Source: Arbacia lixula (Eukaryota; Echinodermata; Echinoidea; Arbacioida; Arbaciidae). Taken from it: a stretch of 64,000 nucleotides of DNA. Below are positions 39,070 to 52,760 of this stretch, one piece after another. The DNA lies in assembly GCA_963669155.1 (NCBI GenBank), contig OZ022589.1, positions 15,594,272-15,658,271 of the forward strand, in the 5' to 3' direction. The notes under the pieces are model-generated. The model was not told where the DNA came from. It searched no databases and saw only the letters and a list, made by a program, of their open reading frames with translations. The stretch's first letter is position 1, and every line of letters starts with the position of its first letter. The position numbers were made by a program, and so were the translations under genes.

Positions 39070-40735
39070 TTTGTGTTTGCTGCAACCTGTTGTGCTCATG
39101 GAAGTATTTATGTCATTAACAGAACGGGACAAGCGAAATGAGACTGTACATTTCTTTTGTTCTCTCTGAGAAACCGTTGCCACACAATCATGTTCATAAT
39201 TGTCCAAACACCTGAACAGCACCTGTTGAGAACACCATAACTTTTCAGCGGCTAGGCATATGGGTTCAAAGAAAGAAAGTTGCTTCCTATCCTTCCATAA
39301 CACATCTCTGTTCCGATGTAGCAAACCTTTAACAACAACGTAAAAAATGGTTTAGGATCCTTTATCTGAATCTAAGCAGCGGGAGGGACGAAATTCTTCT
39401 CTTCATTGTTAGCTTGACTGATAGGCGACACTCTGGTATCCGACCAAACCTACTCATTCATATTGTTTTCCCCAATTCCCAATTCATCTCTCTCTCTCTC
39501 TCTCTCTCTCCGTCTCCTTCTCTCTTTCTCCCTCTCTTGTTTAGTCATTATTGTTTTGCAGGTTTTTTTTTTCTTCCAGTTTTGTCTATCTATTGACAGT
39601 TTTCATAATTCGGATACGTGCGCCAACCTCTGGCAAACATTTCATTTCTGTTTTCTGCTTGTGTGTGGTGCTGGCATTTGTTGGTTTATTTTGGAAAATA
39701 TATAAGAGGGGAACTACATGCAACGAAATATATATAAAGGGAGAAACTGGATGAGTAAGAGAGATTTGTATTGTTGGACTATAATCCGATTGAACGACCA
39801 ACGAAAAAACGCCCAAATGACCAAAAGAATAACGATAATACTATTATAAAAAAAGCAATAAAAAGGCTTGTCATTGAACTATGATAGCTACCATGACTAC
39901 GCTTTTTGATGTCAATATCCAAAATACAGGCAATCATGGTAATTAAATTGTTGCACAATATATATCTAGTGATATACATATTGCTCTCAAAAGCTTGCGA
40001 GATAATGATACAACGACGTAGACAAGATTACTCAATTCTGTTCGCCGTCCGACCATAATTACTGCAGTGAACTGATAATAACATGATTATGCCGGAAGAA
40101 ATAATCAAGCTTTTACCTCTTATAAACTGGAATAAGATGCTGTAGTTACAAACTGTATGCCATATAATTATACCTACATCTGTGTGTCTGTCTTTCGATT
40201 TCTCTCCAATATTCGTTATAGATAAATAAACAATTATATTTGCCACAATTTTTATTTTGCAAGGAAATGCATTAAACGAAATTTTGCATATTAAAAAAAA
40301 AAGAATAATGTATAAATAATAATAGAGCACATTTATAACGCGCCTAATACTATGTTTCTAGGCGCTGAAAAATAAAATGTATGCGAGAAACTCTTCACTT
40401 TTGAAGAAATTGAAATTGTAACATCACACTTGCACTCCGAAACAACACATATACTGTCATCCCTGTGTATTTTTTCCGTGTTGCGAACATGAGTGATGTG
40501 TTATTTACAGTTGTGGGTCACATGTATTATCTTCTCATCAATTCGGGTCATGACGTTATTAAACATGTCATGTTCGAAAACCGGAAAAGGTGGAATCCCT
40601 GGGGTGAATTTTAAGTGTTCTAGAATACAAACATTAGCTTTACGCGACACCGTCACGCCCGCGCATCTTTTGTTTTTAGTGTCCTGCCACCCGTCCCATC
40701 GTCAACCGATCGAATGACATCACCTGGGGACATTA
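39070..40735. other. No gene seen; short dispersed repeat near 40319
   Basis: (CT)n at 39487-39510. The sequence 40319-40372 (AGAGCACATTTATAACGCGCCTA...TTTCTAGGCGCTGAA) forms a short imperfect hairpin of a kind often dispersed in genomes. No exon. Confidence 0.4.
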
Positions 40736-40737
40736 AC

Positions 40738-40852
40738 GGGGGAGAGATAGAGACGAGCTGGAGAGAGAGAAGAGAGAAGGGGAAAGAGGGGGGATCAAAA
40801 AGGGAGAGGGAGAGAAAAAGAGGGAGAGAGAGAGTGGGGGAGATGGGGAGCA

Positions 40853-40911
<59 letters not shown>

Positions 40912-40930
40912 GGGGAGAGGGAGAGGGGGA

Positions 40931-40972
<42 letters not shown>

Positions 40973-41425
40973 ACTGGGGAGGGAGACAGAGAGAGAGAGA
41001 GGGGGACAGGGAGGGAGAGGATGGGGGAGCAAGAGAGGGAGGGTCGGGACGGGTATAGAGGGAAGTAAAGAAATAGAAGCTGGATGGGAGGACACGAGGA
41101 GATAGAGTAAGAGGGCGGGAAAGGAAAGAGAGTGGGAGATAGTTAGGAAAGAGAGGTGAGAGAGAACGGGAGAGGTCGTAAGGAAGAGGGAAATAGAGAT
41201 AAGGTGGTGGGAGAGAGTGAGGAGGGAGAGAACGTGAGGGAAGAGAAGGAAAGATGGTGTGATAAAGCAGAGGGACAGAAGGGAAGAGAGATAGAAAACC
41301 TGAGGGAGAGGGACAACGAAAGAGGGATCAAAGAAACGGAAAAGTGTGCATGGCCCAAAGAAACGGGTACAATGGACATGATGGATGACGAGAGTGAGAG
41401 CGGAGAAAGAGAGAGCGAACATTAA
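40738..41425. repeat. Long polypurine (GA/GGGA) block
   Basis: About 690 bases, overwhelmingly A/G on the plus strand, with long pure (GA)n stretches at 40850-40905 and 40935-40966. The 256-codon minus frame is an artefact of this composition. Confidence 0.92.
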
Positions 41426-41429
41426 AGTT

Positions 41430-41700
41430 CTAATTTCATCATGACATTTGTTATTGTTATTATTGTGCCTACTTTTGTACTTCTTTTTATTTCCCTTTCT
41501 CATTGATGTTTCTGCTGAACCCTCTTTTAATCTTGTTGATGAAAATGGAAACGTTGTCTTTATATCGTTGTTATTTGCGGTACATGAAGTAATAAAAACA
41601 GAAGTGTATATACACTAACAAGAGAAACGCCCGCTTTCTTACCGCCCACAAGCACTCCGATTTTATCATGTTGATTTGCTCACTTCTTCCTTCCATTTTT
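41430..41700. other. Spacer between purine and pyrimidine blocks
   Basis: AT-rich; nothing seen. Confidence 0.5.
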
Positions 41701-41755
41701 CTACCCCCCCCCCCCCCTTCCCTTCTTACCCCACACCCTCTCTCTGCCCCCCCCC

Positions 41756-41822
<67 letters not shown>

Positions 41823-42154
41823 CTTTTCATGTACACCTTGTTCCTATCTAACTGTCTGTCTCATGCGCACCCCTCTCTTCCTCTCCGTCGCTGTGAGCGG
41901 CTTTATTCTTCAATTAATTGACCGGCATCGAGTGAGAGGGCGCCCCGGGCGTTTCAAATGGGATGAACTTGACTTTTCAGCTTTCCAGGACGAGATAAAA
42001 GAAAGTAGAATAAAATTCACTGACATACGCTTTATTCCCTCTGCCTGTATCTCTGATTCTCGTCAAATTATCTTTCCCTCTCCACCCCTTTCTCTCTGTG
42101 CCCCCCCCCCCCCATTCTCTCTCTCTCTCCCTCTCTTTCTCCCCCCTTCCCTCT

Positions 42155-42202
<48 letters not shown>

Positions 42203-42626
42203 GCAATCTGTATACCGACATATTTTTTTTCTTGCTTCTATTTAATCATTTTTATATCTATTCATTTGCCGTTTCTTATTATACCTTTATTGCCTTGCTG
42301 TACATAAAAATTTGTACATCTTTGGAATCCAAAATACTGTTTTCTATATACCTCTTTTAGTTTTCATGTTTTGATTTTCTTTAGTGGGCGCTATTTTGTG
42401 CCTTTTCATTCATGTTGCTCTCAAAAGCATTTATATTATGTTTCTTTACTCATTCCTCCCCATCACTCCATTTCATACCTCCATTCGTTAACCTCTCTCT
42501 CTCCCACTCTCTCTCGCTCTGTTTCTCTGTCTCTCAGTTTCCCTCCCCTCTGTTTCTCTTTCTCTCCCTCTCTCTTTCTCTTTCCCTCTCTCTTGTGTTC
42601 CCTTTCTCTCACTCTCTCTCACCCTC

Positions 42627-42671
<45 letters not shown>

Positions 42672-42700
42672 GTTAGTTTCTCTTCCCTCCCATTTCCCCC
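41700..42700. repeat. Series of C/T blocks with (CT)n
   Basis: Pyrimidine tracts at 41702-41832, 42075-42202 and 42490-42675 are separated by ordinary sequence. The plus-strand Ser/Leu frames are artefacts. Confidence 0.9.
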
Positions 42701-42719
42701 ATCAATCTCATCAATCACT

Positions 42720-43670
42720 CTATTTGCAATCCCTTTTACGTGATACAAAAAACACGCTCTATAAAATTCCTGATGGCTATCTACATTTGCAAATAATTCA
42801 TCAAAAATACATATTACATTGACAACTTAATTACTATATAACAGTTCTATCTTTATGGCTTACTACCTTACTACAGTTTATATCTACATTGTGTACATGC
42901 ATATTTTTACAGAATTCATCGATTTTCCATCAATTTCTACCTCTCTCCTGCTTTGCATGTATTTGTTCCTTCCTTCATTTCTCCCACATCACATCTTCGT
43001 TTCTGAGAGACTGCTCGCCATTCCATCTCGAATTCCAGAGCTCTCTATTTTTGCTTGAGTTCTGGCGCCTTTGGCGTCACGTGATTGAGGAATCTCATTC
43101 TCAAATCGCTCGCGTTCAAGGTTTTTCGCTCGAAGCTGTTATGACCGTCTCGAATTAAACCCCCTCAAAACCTGAGGTATAAATTGTATGTCTATGCATG
43201 TCAAGTAAATGTCGACTATTTTTCTCCCGCCGTCATCTCAATTAACTCTTAACAAGATCCACCTTCAACCTGCTGGGCTTAGAGAGTTGTATTCCTGGAG
43301 AGTGATTATGTAGATATTTTGATCTATTTGGTAGACCTTTTTTCTTTGATTTCGCTCTGTCAAAGAAATGGGATTCTGTCGCTTCTGTCGCTAATTTTCC
43401 AGGAGGTGCGTATCGACTAACAAAGGTAAAGCATCATGAATATCATTTCTAGAGAGAAAGGTTGTAAGTAGTTATAGATAAAACTACTATTTTCAAGTAA
43501 TCCAACGCGATATGCGAAATTGTGAACTCGAAGAGATCTTTTTGTTTCACACGTTTCGTGAGAACTTTTGTCATTATTCCAAAAAAGTGCGTAAAAGTTG
43601 TTACACTATATAAACTTAAATGGCAATATTGGCTTGCCTTTACAGTCAACTTGATTATTGAAACCAACAT
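42720..43670. other. No gene seen
   Basis: AT-rich, no recognisable element. Confidence 0.5.
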
Positions 43671-43679
43671 TGACCGGCG

Positions 43680-43902
43680 GCGTGGCTAGGATTTTTTCAG
43701 GGGGGGGGGGAGGCCTTGGAATTTTTTTAGGGGCACCAAAATACTGTGTGCCATACGAAATGCTGCTCTATGGGAACCATGTGGGGGGGGGGGGTACCTG
43801 GGGGCACACGGAATGGGGGGGGGCACACCCCCAAATGCTGCTCTATGGGAACCATGTGGGGGTACCCGGGGGCACACGCAATGGGTGGGGGGGGGGGCAC
43901 GT
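43680..43902 (+). repeat. G-rich minisatellite, ~75-bp unit, two copies plus flank
   Basis: AAATGCTGCTCTATGGGAAC followed by CATGTGGGGG, TACC, GGGGGCACACG and AATGGGGG occurs at about 43758 and 43833. It is preceded by GGCGTGGCTAGGATTTTTTC and several G-runs. Confidence 0.85.
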
Positions 43903-43919
43903 GAGTATACAAACAATAA

Positions 43920-44844
43920 GCATGACTAAAACTATAGGCGCAAGGTGATTTAAATTCTGTTATCTGAGTTGAAAGTCATGCCACAATACCAACCTGCTTT
44001 TAATATAAGGGTGCTGTTGACCGGTAACTAGTACATGTCCTTGCAGAAATTGACTTAAGTTATTATACTGGTGATCAGCTTGGGCAAAGAAATTTCGAAA
44101 TTGACTAATGCAAGTACGTCATTATTTATCGCACTTTGCATGATATCACAATACCCTTTGTCTGGATGGTATGTCAGCGAATATCTATCAACATGATGAA
44201 GCTTGTTATTGAGTAACATCATGTTAATAGAATCTCCAACTAAAATTTAGCATGCGGGTCTACAGTCCGGGGTATCTTGCCATTCAATTATCAAGGCGTA
44301 GGCATAAATACCTGAACAGATTCGGACATTGAAACATGTTTTCTTTTTCTCTCTGAAATCACCAAAATGGAACTGAAGTACCTTTAGGAAACAAGCTCGT
44401 CATATTTTTCGTGACACTTCTGGACGTTATAATGCACAGCGTCGGAATGATAATACGGAAGCCTATGTGCAAATCTGAACACGTACAGACATCAAATGGG
44501 TATGAAATTAAATTCATTTCATGCGTTCATCATGTTTGCTCGTGCTGTCGTAGAAAATGCCGCAATGATTGGATTTTTGTTAGGTATCTCTACTTATGTG
44601 GTCGTACTACGTTCGTGATGCAATTCATGATTCTCGAGAACTGGGGAAAGAGGATGAAGTAGAAAGGATGTGATATATGAATTGGGAGAGAGAAAGAGAC
44701 GAAGAAATAGAGTAGGTTGCGGTCAGCTTTCATATATGATATTGACTCGTAGAGTGAAGGGGGAGTAAGGGTAGAGACAGAGACAACGAGAGACAAAGGT
44801 GGACAAATTGAGGGAGGGGTGAGGAGGGGCAGTGGGGTAAGTGG

Positions 44845-44893
<49 letters not shown>

Positions 44894-46800
44894 ATCAAGA
44901 GAGATATCAAGTTAAGAGCGGTTAGTATTCCTGTCATTATATTGACAAGAGTAACATGTATAAATGCACAGAGAGAGAAAGAGAGAGATGGGGTTAGTGG
45001 GAGTTATTTGAGCGAGAAAGGTATCGAGGTTAGAGAGAATATAGAGCAGTGAAAGAGCAATGTATTTGATATGTGCCAAGAATTGTGCCATTTCGACTTG
45101 TTTTGTCACGATTGGTGTTCTACAAAATTGGGGCCTAATGAGCAAAGCAGTGATGACTACATAATTAACAGTAGTGTTCAAATTTTCAGACAATATCAAA
45201 TAATGTAAAGTTGCATGCACCATTCTAACAAAATTCGTGATTGACTGGTTTGGTGAAATCGACGAGTTCATATTTGTACATCCCCGTTGAATGTGCATGG
45301 ATTGAAATAGTGATTTGTCTATCAGTCACTGTGCTCATTCGATATCACCCTCTTTTTCTCCTTAGATTTAAATATATGCCTGTGTGTACGTCCCTCTTTA
45401 TCTGTCTGACCTACTTTCCATCTGTTATTTTACCTCGTGAATGTCTTTCTTTCTGCCGTCCTCTCCCTCTCTCTAAAATCGTCCAGACGATATTGCGTTA
45501 AACCATACAACACACACAAACACTCACGTGGCGATCACACGTTAAGGCCCCCCCCCCCCCCCCATTGACGCGATAGAAGGAACACCTCGTCGTTGTCTCA
45601 CAACTGTGAAATTATTGATAAAGTTTAACAATGAAAGAGAAAAGAATGACCAGAAATATGAATTAATAATGAGAACCTCAACCGTATTCTACATGTAAAA
45701 AATAAATCCCCACCCCTCCACCATCAGCTCTCTAAGAGGCCGTGCTTTGATACGGCACCCCCCCCCCCCCACACACACACACACACACATTCTTCAATCC
45801 TGGGTATATTAATGCAATCAAAACAGACATCGCCCCAATTCACGCCCCAAATGCACACACACTCTCACACTTACTGGTATTGGACAACGCTGCCCACTCG
45901 CCTTAATAACCATGCGAGGTAATTATATAAAGCACACAGCACCGTCGATCAACGGGCAATGCAATATAGATGGAATCATTGTCAATAGACATGCATAATG
46001 CATCGACTGCGTTGCGTTGCCTGGGAAACCTTCGTCTCGTTCCAAAATGGAGCCGGGTACATAGTGACACTCCACCTTTGTACGTCCGCTGTATCGTGGA
46101 GGATTTAGCTAACAACGTCCGGCTGTTTTTTCAGTTTGTATCGCGGGTATATGTTGCGGTCTTGTGTTTCTAACTGATAGCGACTTTCACCAGTTGTTAA
46201 CTTAAATATCATGACGTCTGGCATCATGATGAAAACATTTTGAGATGAGTAGTATTTTGCCTTTGAGAGACATGACATGACGCAGTGCGCGTATATTGCC
46301 TATAACCAGATTTGAATAATGACGGGTTGCCTTTGTTTTACGTAGACCCACTGTTTGCAATTGTGGTTATGTGTTGGAGCGAAGAACAATCACCTTTATA
46401 ACGCGTTGATATCAAACACACGACTGGCGTATATGGATACCTTTAGCGCTGAATTCATGTAACTTTCAACACTGTCTAGCATTGTTTCCATGTATGTTGT
46501 TTACTTGATGGTTCAAGTATTTGGGACGTGCGTCCGGTCGCGTGTACATATGTCCATTCAGCAGTCGCAGCTATTCCGCGTTTTGAAAAGTACATGGAAT
46601 TCGTTTTGGTACCATTCGCCTACCACGGAGGTGTACATGTTTTCAACACGTGTATTTAATGCATACCTTATGGTGTACAAAAGAACTTCGAGTTATGTTG
46701 GAAAATAAATCATGCACGATGTATTGATTGTTTTAGCGGGCTGAATTAATTTCTGTTTTGAACAAAACAATGCAAAGATTCTACGTTGTATTTTAAAAGT
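43920..46800. other. Region upstream of the VOPP1-like gene; no other exon supported
   Basis: Contains (GA)n at 44846-44892 and C-runs near 45549-45563 and 45759-45768 with (CA)n. The stretch 45900-46160 is GC-richer and could include the promoter or a 5' UTR exon of the downstream gene, but no diagnostic motif was found. Confidence 0.35.
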
Positions 46801-46898
46801 GGATGTCATTGGAACGTGTTTCTCTATCTTGTATGATAAATATTAACACACAACATTGTGCCAATATTCTCAAATATTCCGAAAGTGTTATAAGACAG

Positions 46899-46958
46899 AT
46901 GACAATCATGTGGGGCGGCATCTGCATTTCACTGTTCATCACGCTGATGTATTCCGAG
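46899..46958 (+). CDS. VOPP1-like gene, coding exon 1 (signal peptide)
   Basis: This exon encodes 20 residues beginning MTIMWGG, with a hydrophobic run (ICISLFITLM) typical of a signal peptide. It ends GAG|GTGAGT, a consensus donor in phase 0. An in-frame ATG lies 96 bases upstream at 46803 without an intervening stop, but starting there would bury the signal sequence behind 32 polar residues, so the inner ATGs are preferred. The next exon is 3.05 kb away. Confidence 0.75.
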
Positions 46959-49900
46959 GTGAGTTATCTCCGAGTTACTTCTAAATCCAGCACTTGCACT
47001 TGCATGTCATTTATCCCGTTTGCAGACAGAATTAAATTATGTTCTTTAATAACTGCATGGATCACACGTAAAACATAACAGGTCTGGTTCGTAAAGTATA
47101 AAACAGAATAGTGACGTAGGATTATACTACAGCAGTATCATAAGCTACTTTGTAGTTGACCTCTGAAACTGAGGTCAGAGATGTGAGAGGGAAAGTGAAG
47201 CAAAATTTGTGTTTACTAGGTAATATTTATTTTGAAAAAAGGGATAAACAATCTGTACTACATATACACTACACAATATGTCGTCAACTTAAATAAAACT
47301 CTGTGGTAGCCACTTGAATTGAATGAAAGCAGAACAGATGAATAAACAGATTGCCATTTTTTTAAAGAAAATTGAGACGAATTTCAAGAAAGTTGTTCGC
47401 GTTTAATTAATCGCTCGCTCCGGACTTTTGCTCTGTGATTCCAAGGTAGAGTGATTCGTGTTGCATGCTCTTGAGTTTTGTCTAATTTACGCGTAGTAGG
47501 TTTTTAACATTCATGAACATGACATATGTAACGAATACACTGCGACATTGAAGTCGGCAATGAACATGATGAAGGTTGTTGATGTATCAATAGCTTTCAA
47601 AAGTTTTTTAAATTGAACCTATCGCATGTATCATGAGTTTTTAATTCTCCTTAAACATTTTCAAAAGAATACAATATCCTTAAGATATAATTATTGCCAC
47701 ATTCTTACATTATGCATGTCTCATTCAGTGGTACACACGAAATAGTCTGTTTCCCCAAGAATGATAGACGTGTAATTACGAAAGCAACGATGAGCCACGA
47801 TGCGAAATACTTAAAAATTGCCACATTTAATTACTTGTGAGAGTATGCCCAGTAAGCTACCTGGCAATGTGTGCAATCATTCTTCTTAATTAATTTAGCT
47901 ACTGATTTAATTGACCCATTACGTTAAGTATCATACCATTCCCAGTATATTAATTCGATGTATTACTAAAATACATGACTACATCACATCCTGTCTATAA
48001 AAAGGAATCTGGATAGGATCAGAGAGCATCCACTTGCACATCATTTCCATAACATCTTCTGATTCGAGCAATTGAAATTTAGTTCCGCTCTAATATTATA
48101 AGCTTGTATAAATCTGTAATTATAAGATTATTTCATAAAGCTTCAAGAAAATGCTTGCTCATTGTGTCATGAACCTTATGAGATAATCAGTACGTTATCA
48201 TAATCTTTTCGAGCGTTACATTACGCAATGAGTAATAGTACACATATCTAAAACAACATCTTGTTACGCTATGTTGCAGTGTATTATAATGTATATTGTC
48301 GAGGGGAAATTGATATAGTGTGTCTCAGTCTGCGACGCTTGAGTTGCGTATGCGTTTTTGTGATAATTTAAGTATTAGTCCATCATTACTCTATTTTGTA
48401 TATTATGTATACGTCATAATTATGCATATACACCAGAGTGGGATTGGACCATACTGAATCAAGATTGCATAGATAACAGTGGATGCGGATCCCCCCCCCC
48501 TCGACAGACAGACAGGCACACACACACTCACACACACACATATAAAAAAAAAAACATACACACAACACATATGCCATTACCATTGTGAATCACATATGTC
48601 AACCCACAACTTCTTTTCTGATACTAACAAATGTTTAGGTCCAGATTTCTCCAAGAGTTATAATATTATTTTTAAATACATGTATTTACAGGATTATTAC
48701 AAGAATGGTAATTAATAAAATGTTACAAAAACTACTTCGAAAGTAGGTTTGACTTCATGATGTGTAACTTTCAACTTGATTTGAGTTGTAACTTATTTTT
48801 AATTATTATTGTCTCGCCTGAATAAAGTTTGTCAGAGACCTAGTAATCGCTTTTCCTGTTAGTCTGTTAGTCTGTTGGTTTGTTGGTCTGTTACAAAAAT
48901 GTTTTTGTTTAACTTGCTCTCATTTCTTTATTTCTGCATCAATTTTGATCAAACTTGGTACAAATGATCCTTGGATAATGCCACATGTGTCGTCAAGAGG
49001 ATAATGGGGTCAAAGTTCAACTAGGGGTCAAAAGGTCAAATGATTAGAGGCCGTGTGCATAATTTTACTCGAAGTTTTCGTTTGACTTTTGGTTCTTAGG
49101 TAATACCACATGTTTCTTCATGAGGATGATATAGTCAAAGGTCATGTAGAGGTCAAAAGGTCAAATGATAGGCCGTGTGCATAATTTTTCTCAAAGTTTT
49201 TGTTTGACTTGCTCTATTTCTTTATTTCTGCATCAATTGTGATTAAACTTGGTACAAATGATCCTTGGATATGTCTTCATGAGGCTGATGAGGTCAAAGG
49301 TCATCTAAGAGTCAAAAGGTCAAATAATATGATGTATTGATCATATGATAATGTATTAAATGGACAACAAAATCAAGCAAATCTATCATCTTATTACAAT
49401 AGGAGTAAGAAATTAAAAAAAAAAGGAAAGGAAAAGAAAAGAAAGAAACTAATAATATTAACTCAATTCTGCAGCTAATGATTTTTCAGTTTGTAATTAT
49501 TATGCCATAGCCTACGTTTACACAGGTTAATTAAGATTATGTCTAAATTCATTTTTCCAACTCATTGTTTATATGTGTGTAATATTGCTATAATTGTGTA
49601 TTGCACTGTGATGTTATTGAGCTGGTGAAAGCAAATTTCCATGTTTTTGGACTGAATCTTCTTTTTTTATCTCGTATCTTGTATAATCTATTCGGATAAT
49701 ACACTTTGGTGGGGCGACTGCGATACATGCACGTACACCATTTTATGCTTGATGTGATATCGCGCATGCAATTCAAACGCTCAATCATTCTAGCCGTTTC
49801 ATTTTTTGAAATTCTACTTCCCTTACGCAGTGTAAACTGTTACTGAATGCACATTTCATACAAAGTATGCATTAAAATGCTCGTATTAGCAATTCATTTC

Positions 49901-51195
49901 AGCATCGTGATGGAGCTGCGATGCCAACTCATTGGTTTCGTGTTTTTACCTCCAACATCTTTCCGTCGTATTGTCAGTGTTTGTCTACTTACTCTTGTCT
50001 TCTCTATTTGCAGTTTGCTGACGCCGTCGTCTGTTCATATTATCAATACGGATACGTACGATATTACAGGTAAGATTTCGAATGTATCACGGTGTTTAAC
50101 TCCTACCATGGACCCGACTTCGGAACACTTTATGACTGAATGATTGATTGACTGATTTATCAAGTGCACGCTTCGAGACATCCGTGTAATTTGCAGGCGC
50201 AAACACTTAGTCAGACAGTCAACAGTAAGTTAAATAGTCAGTCAGTCAGACACTCAGCCAGTCATAGAGTCTGCCAGTTATTCAGTCAGGAAGCCAGTTA
50301 GTCGGTTAGTCACTCTGCCAGTGAGTCAGTCACTTAATCAGTTAGTGAGTCCGTCACTACATCAGACTTTAGTCAGACAGTCAACAGTTAATCAGTTCAG
50401 CAGTCTCTCAGTTAGTCATCATTCTTCAATTGCTACTAATATTTTCTTAAAATTCTCATTATAATATGTTCTCTCATTTCATCTCTCTACTGAATTCCAT
50501 ATATCCCCCTTCCATCCATTTGCCCCCCCCCCCCCCCCTCCGCCCACCCCACATTCTTCCTCGATCTGCAGTTGCCTGAGCACTCAATACTGTTGCGGGA
50601 CGCGCTCGTGTTGTACCGCGTCCTCCGGTAGTATCTACTCATTGTGGTACTTCTGGTACGTAAACTTTACCCCTTTCATCACCATAGGTATGAAGAGGTG
50701 TAGAAACTCAGTGGAGTTCATGCAGATGATCAATTTGATCCGTCTGGCGTATCCGTGAACTTATAAACTGTGAAATAACATCAAAAAGCATAACAAAAAA
50801 ATGGGACATATATCTTGTTCTGTGTCAAGTGCTAAAGGGTATACATTTGTCACAGCTTAAGAGCGGAAGATGAGAACATAACATTATCAGAATTGAATAC
50901 AATTGAAAGAGGCGCTCTTGCTTGTCCCCTTTTTATACTCGTGGGCATGAAATGAGAGCTATAAAGCTGACGAAGGAACCATTGTTTATAATCTTCTTGT
51001 TGGGGGTAAAATGTATTTTATCGTACTTTATTGTAGTGGTAGTTATACTAATGATAATGATAAATAAATATGATAGCAATAATAATATCGATAGTGATCA
51101 TAACAGTGAAGGTTATATAATGATAATGATTGTACTAGTAAGATATGCAGCACAATATATAATAGTAATAGTAGGAGCAATAGTAGTAGCAGCAA

Positions 51196-51239
<44 letters not shown>

Positions 51240-51272
51240 ATAGTAGTAGTAGTAATAGTAGTAGTAGTAGTG

Positions 51273-51327
<55 letters not shown>

Positions 51328-51394
51328 AGTAGTAGTAGTAGTAGAAGAAGTAGTGGTAGTAGTAGTAGTAGTAGTAGTAGTAATAGTAGTAGTG

Positions 51395-51440
<46 letters not shown>

Positions 51441-51482
51441 AAGTAGTAGTAGAAGTAGTGGTAGTAGAAGTAGTAGTACAAT

Positions 51483-51528
<46 letters not shown>

Positions 51529-51581
51529 AAGTAGTAGTAGAAGAAGTAGTCGTAGTGGTAGAAGTAGTAGTAGTGGTAGTG

Positions 51582-51630
<49 letters not shown>

Positions 51631-52710
51631 AAGTCGTCTTCGTCATTGTGGCAGTGTTAGTAGATGTAGTAGTAGCGATTGTAAGATCAAGAACAAGCTC
51701 ATATCAGTATGCATGTTATTCATGTAAGCCAGTTCAAAAAATTATCAATCAGAATCATCATTCAATACTATTCCACTAGGTTTTGCTTGATCCTGTTCAT
51801 CTTGATCTGTTCTGGGGCAAGCGGTGCATACTACCGAAAGCGACAACGAATCATTATACGCACTGCACCGGTCCCCAATGTGCAACAAGGAACAATCGTT
51901 GTCTCTGCGACAGGTAGATCATGTTTATATCATAACGCTCTTAAGAATTGTGTGGTTGTAAGATATCTTACAATTATATAAAACTACAAAGAAAGTACAT
52001 AAATTCTGAATACCGCATATGGGGGACAGTCACTTCATAATGCACTGCGCAGGAACAACCGGATTTTTGTTTGCAGTAATGTCCACTTGCTGCATTAACC
52101 ACTAGTACACAAGACCGGAACCGGACATGACTGCAAAAAAGTGGCTGCGCGGTGCATCATGGGATGAGCCTTTTTTTTAATTCGATATGAACAATTGTAA
52201 TTTCAACTTCTATTTGCATATCTTGATATCATGAAATATCCATTTTTTTGAAGTGGTAGAAAAATAACAAATGCATCACGATTAAATGTAAGGTGATTTA
52301 TTTTATGTTGTAAATATTACTCAGATTATTTGATTTTAAAAAAATTACACAGCTTGTGTTACAAGAATATGCAAAGGTAGGATAACAAGAGTAAACACAA
52401 GTGTATTTCTGAAGCCGCTGGTTTCAGACGTATCATTATAGGTCAACTTGTATCTTTTCATTTCGATCTACTAACGGAAAATGTCCAAATCCACCCATAC
52501 GATTAAGGGTAGTTTGGAAAAATCTCACAATTCGGCAGGTTTAATGAACGAAAATTCGTCATCATTGGTATAACTGTGACTCTATTTATAACGGAGCTGA
52601 GTTTTTTAACCCCTTGTGAGCCAGAAAAACCGCTGGTATATTGGGATGTGGGTGTAGTTTGTGAAATAAGTCACGTGTGTACAAAAGATAATCTCTCATC
52701 ACTGACCATA

Positions 52711-52760
<50 letters not shown>

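Noticed and set aside
40733..41503. 256-codon minus-strand open frame
   Set aside because: It is the translation of the polypurine block: Ser/Leu/Pro repeats only, no start context and no domain.
41668..42360. 230-codon plus-strand frame
   Set aside because: Both ends are CT-repeat translation. The unbiased middle (about 41840-42060) has no recognisable domain or paired splice sites.
51113..51646. Poly-Thr/Tyr and poly-Val frames
   Set aside because: They are the three readings of the TAG trinucleotide array inside intron 3.
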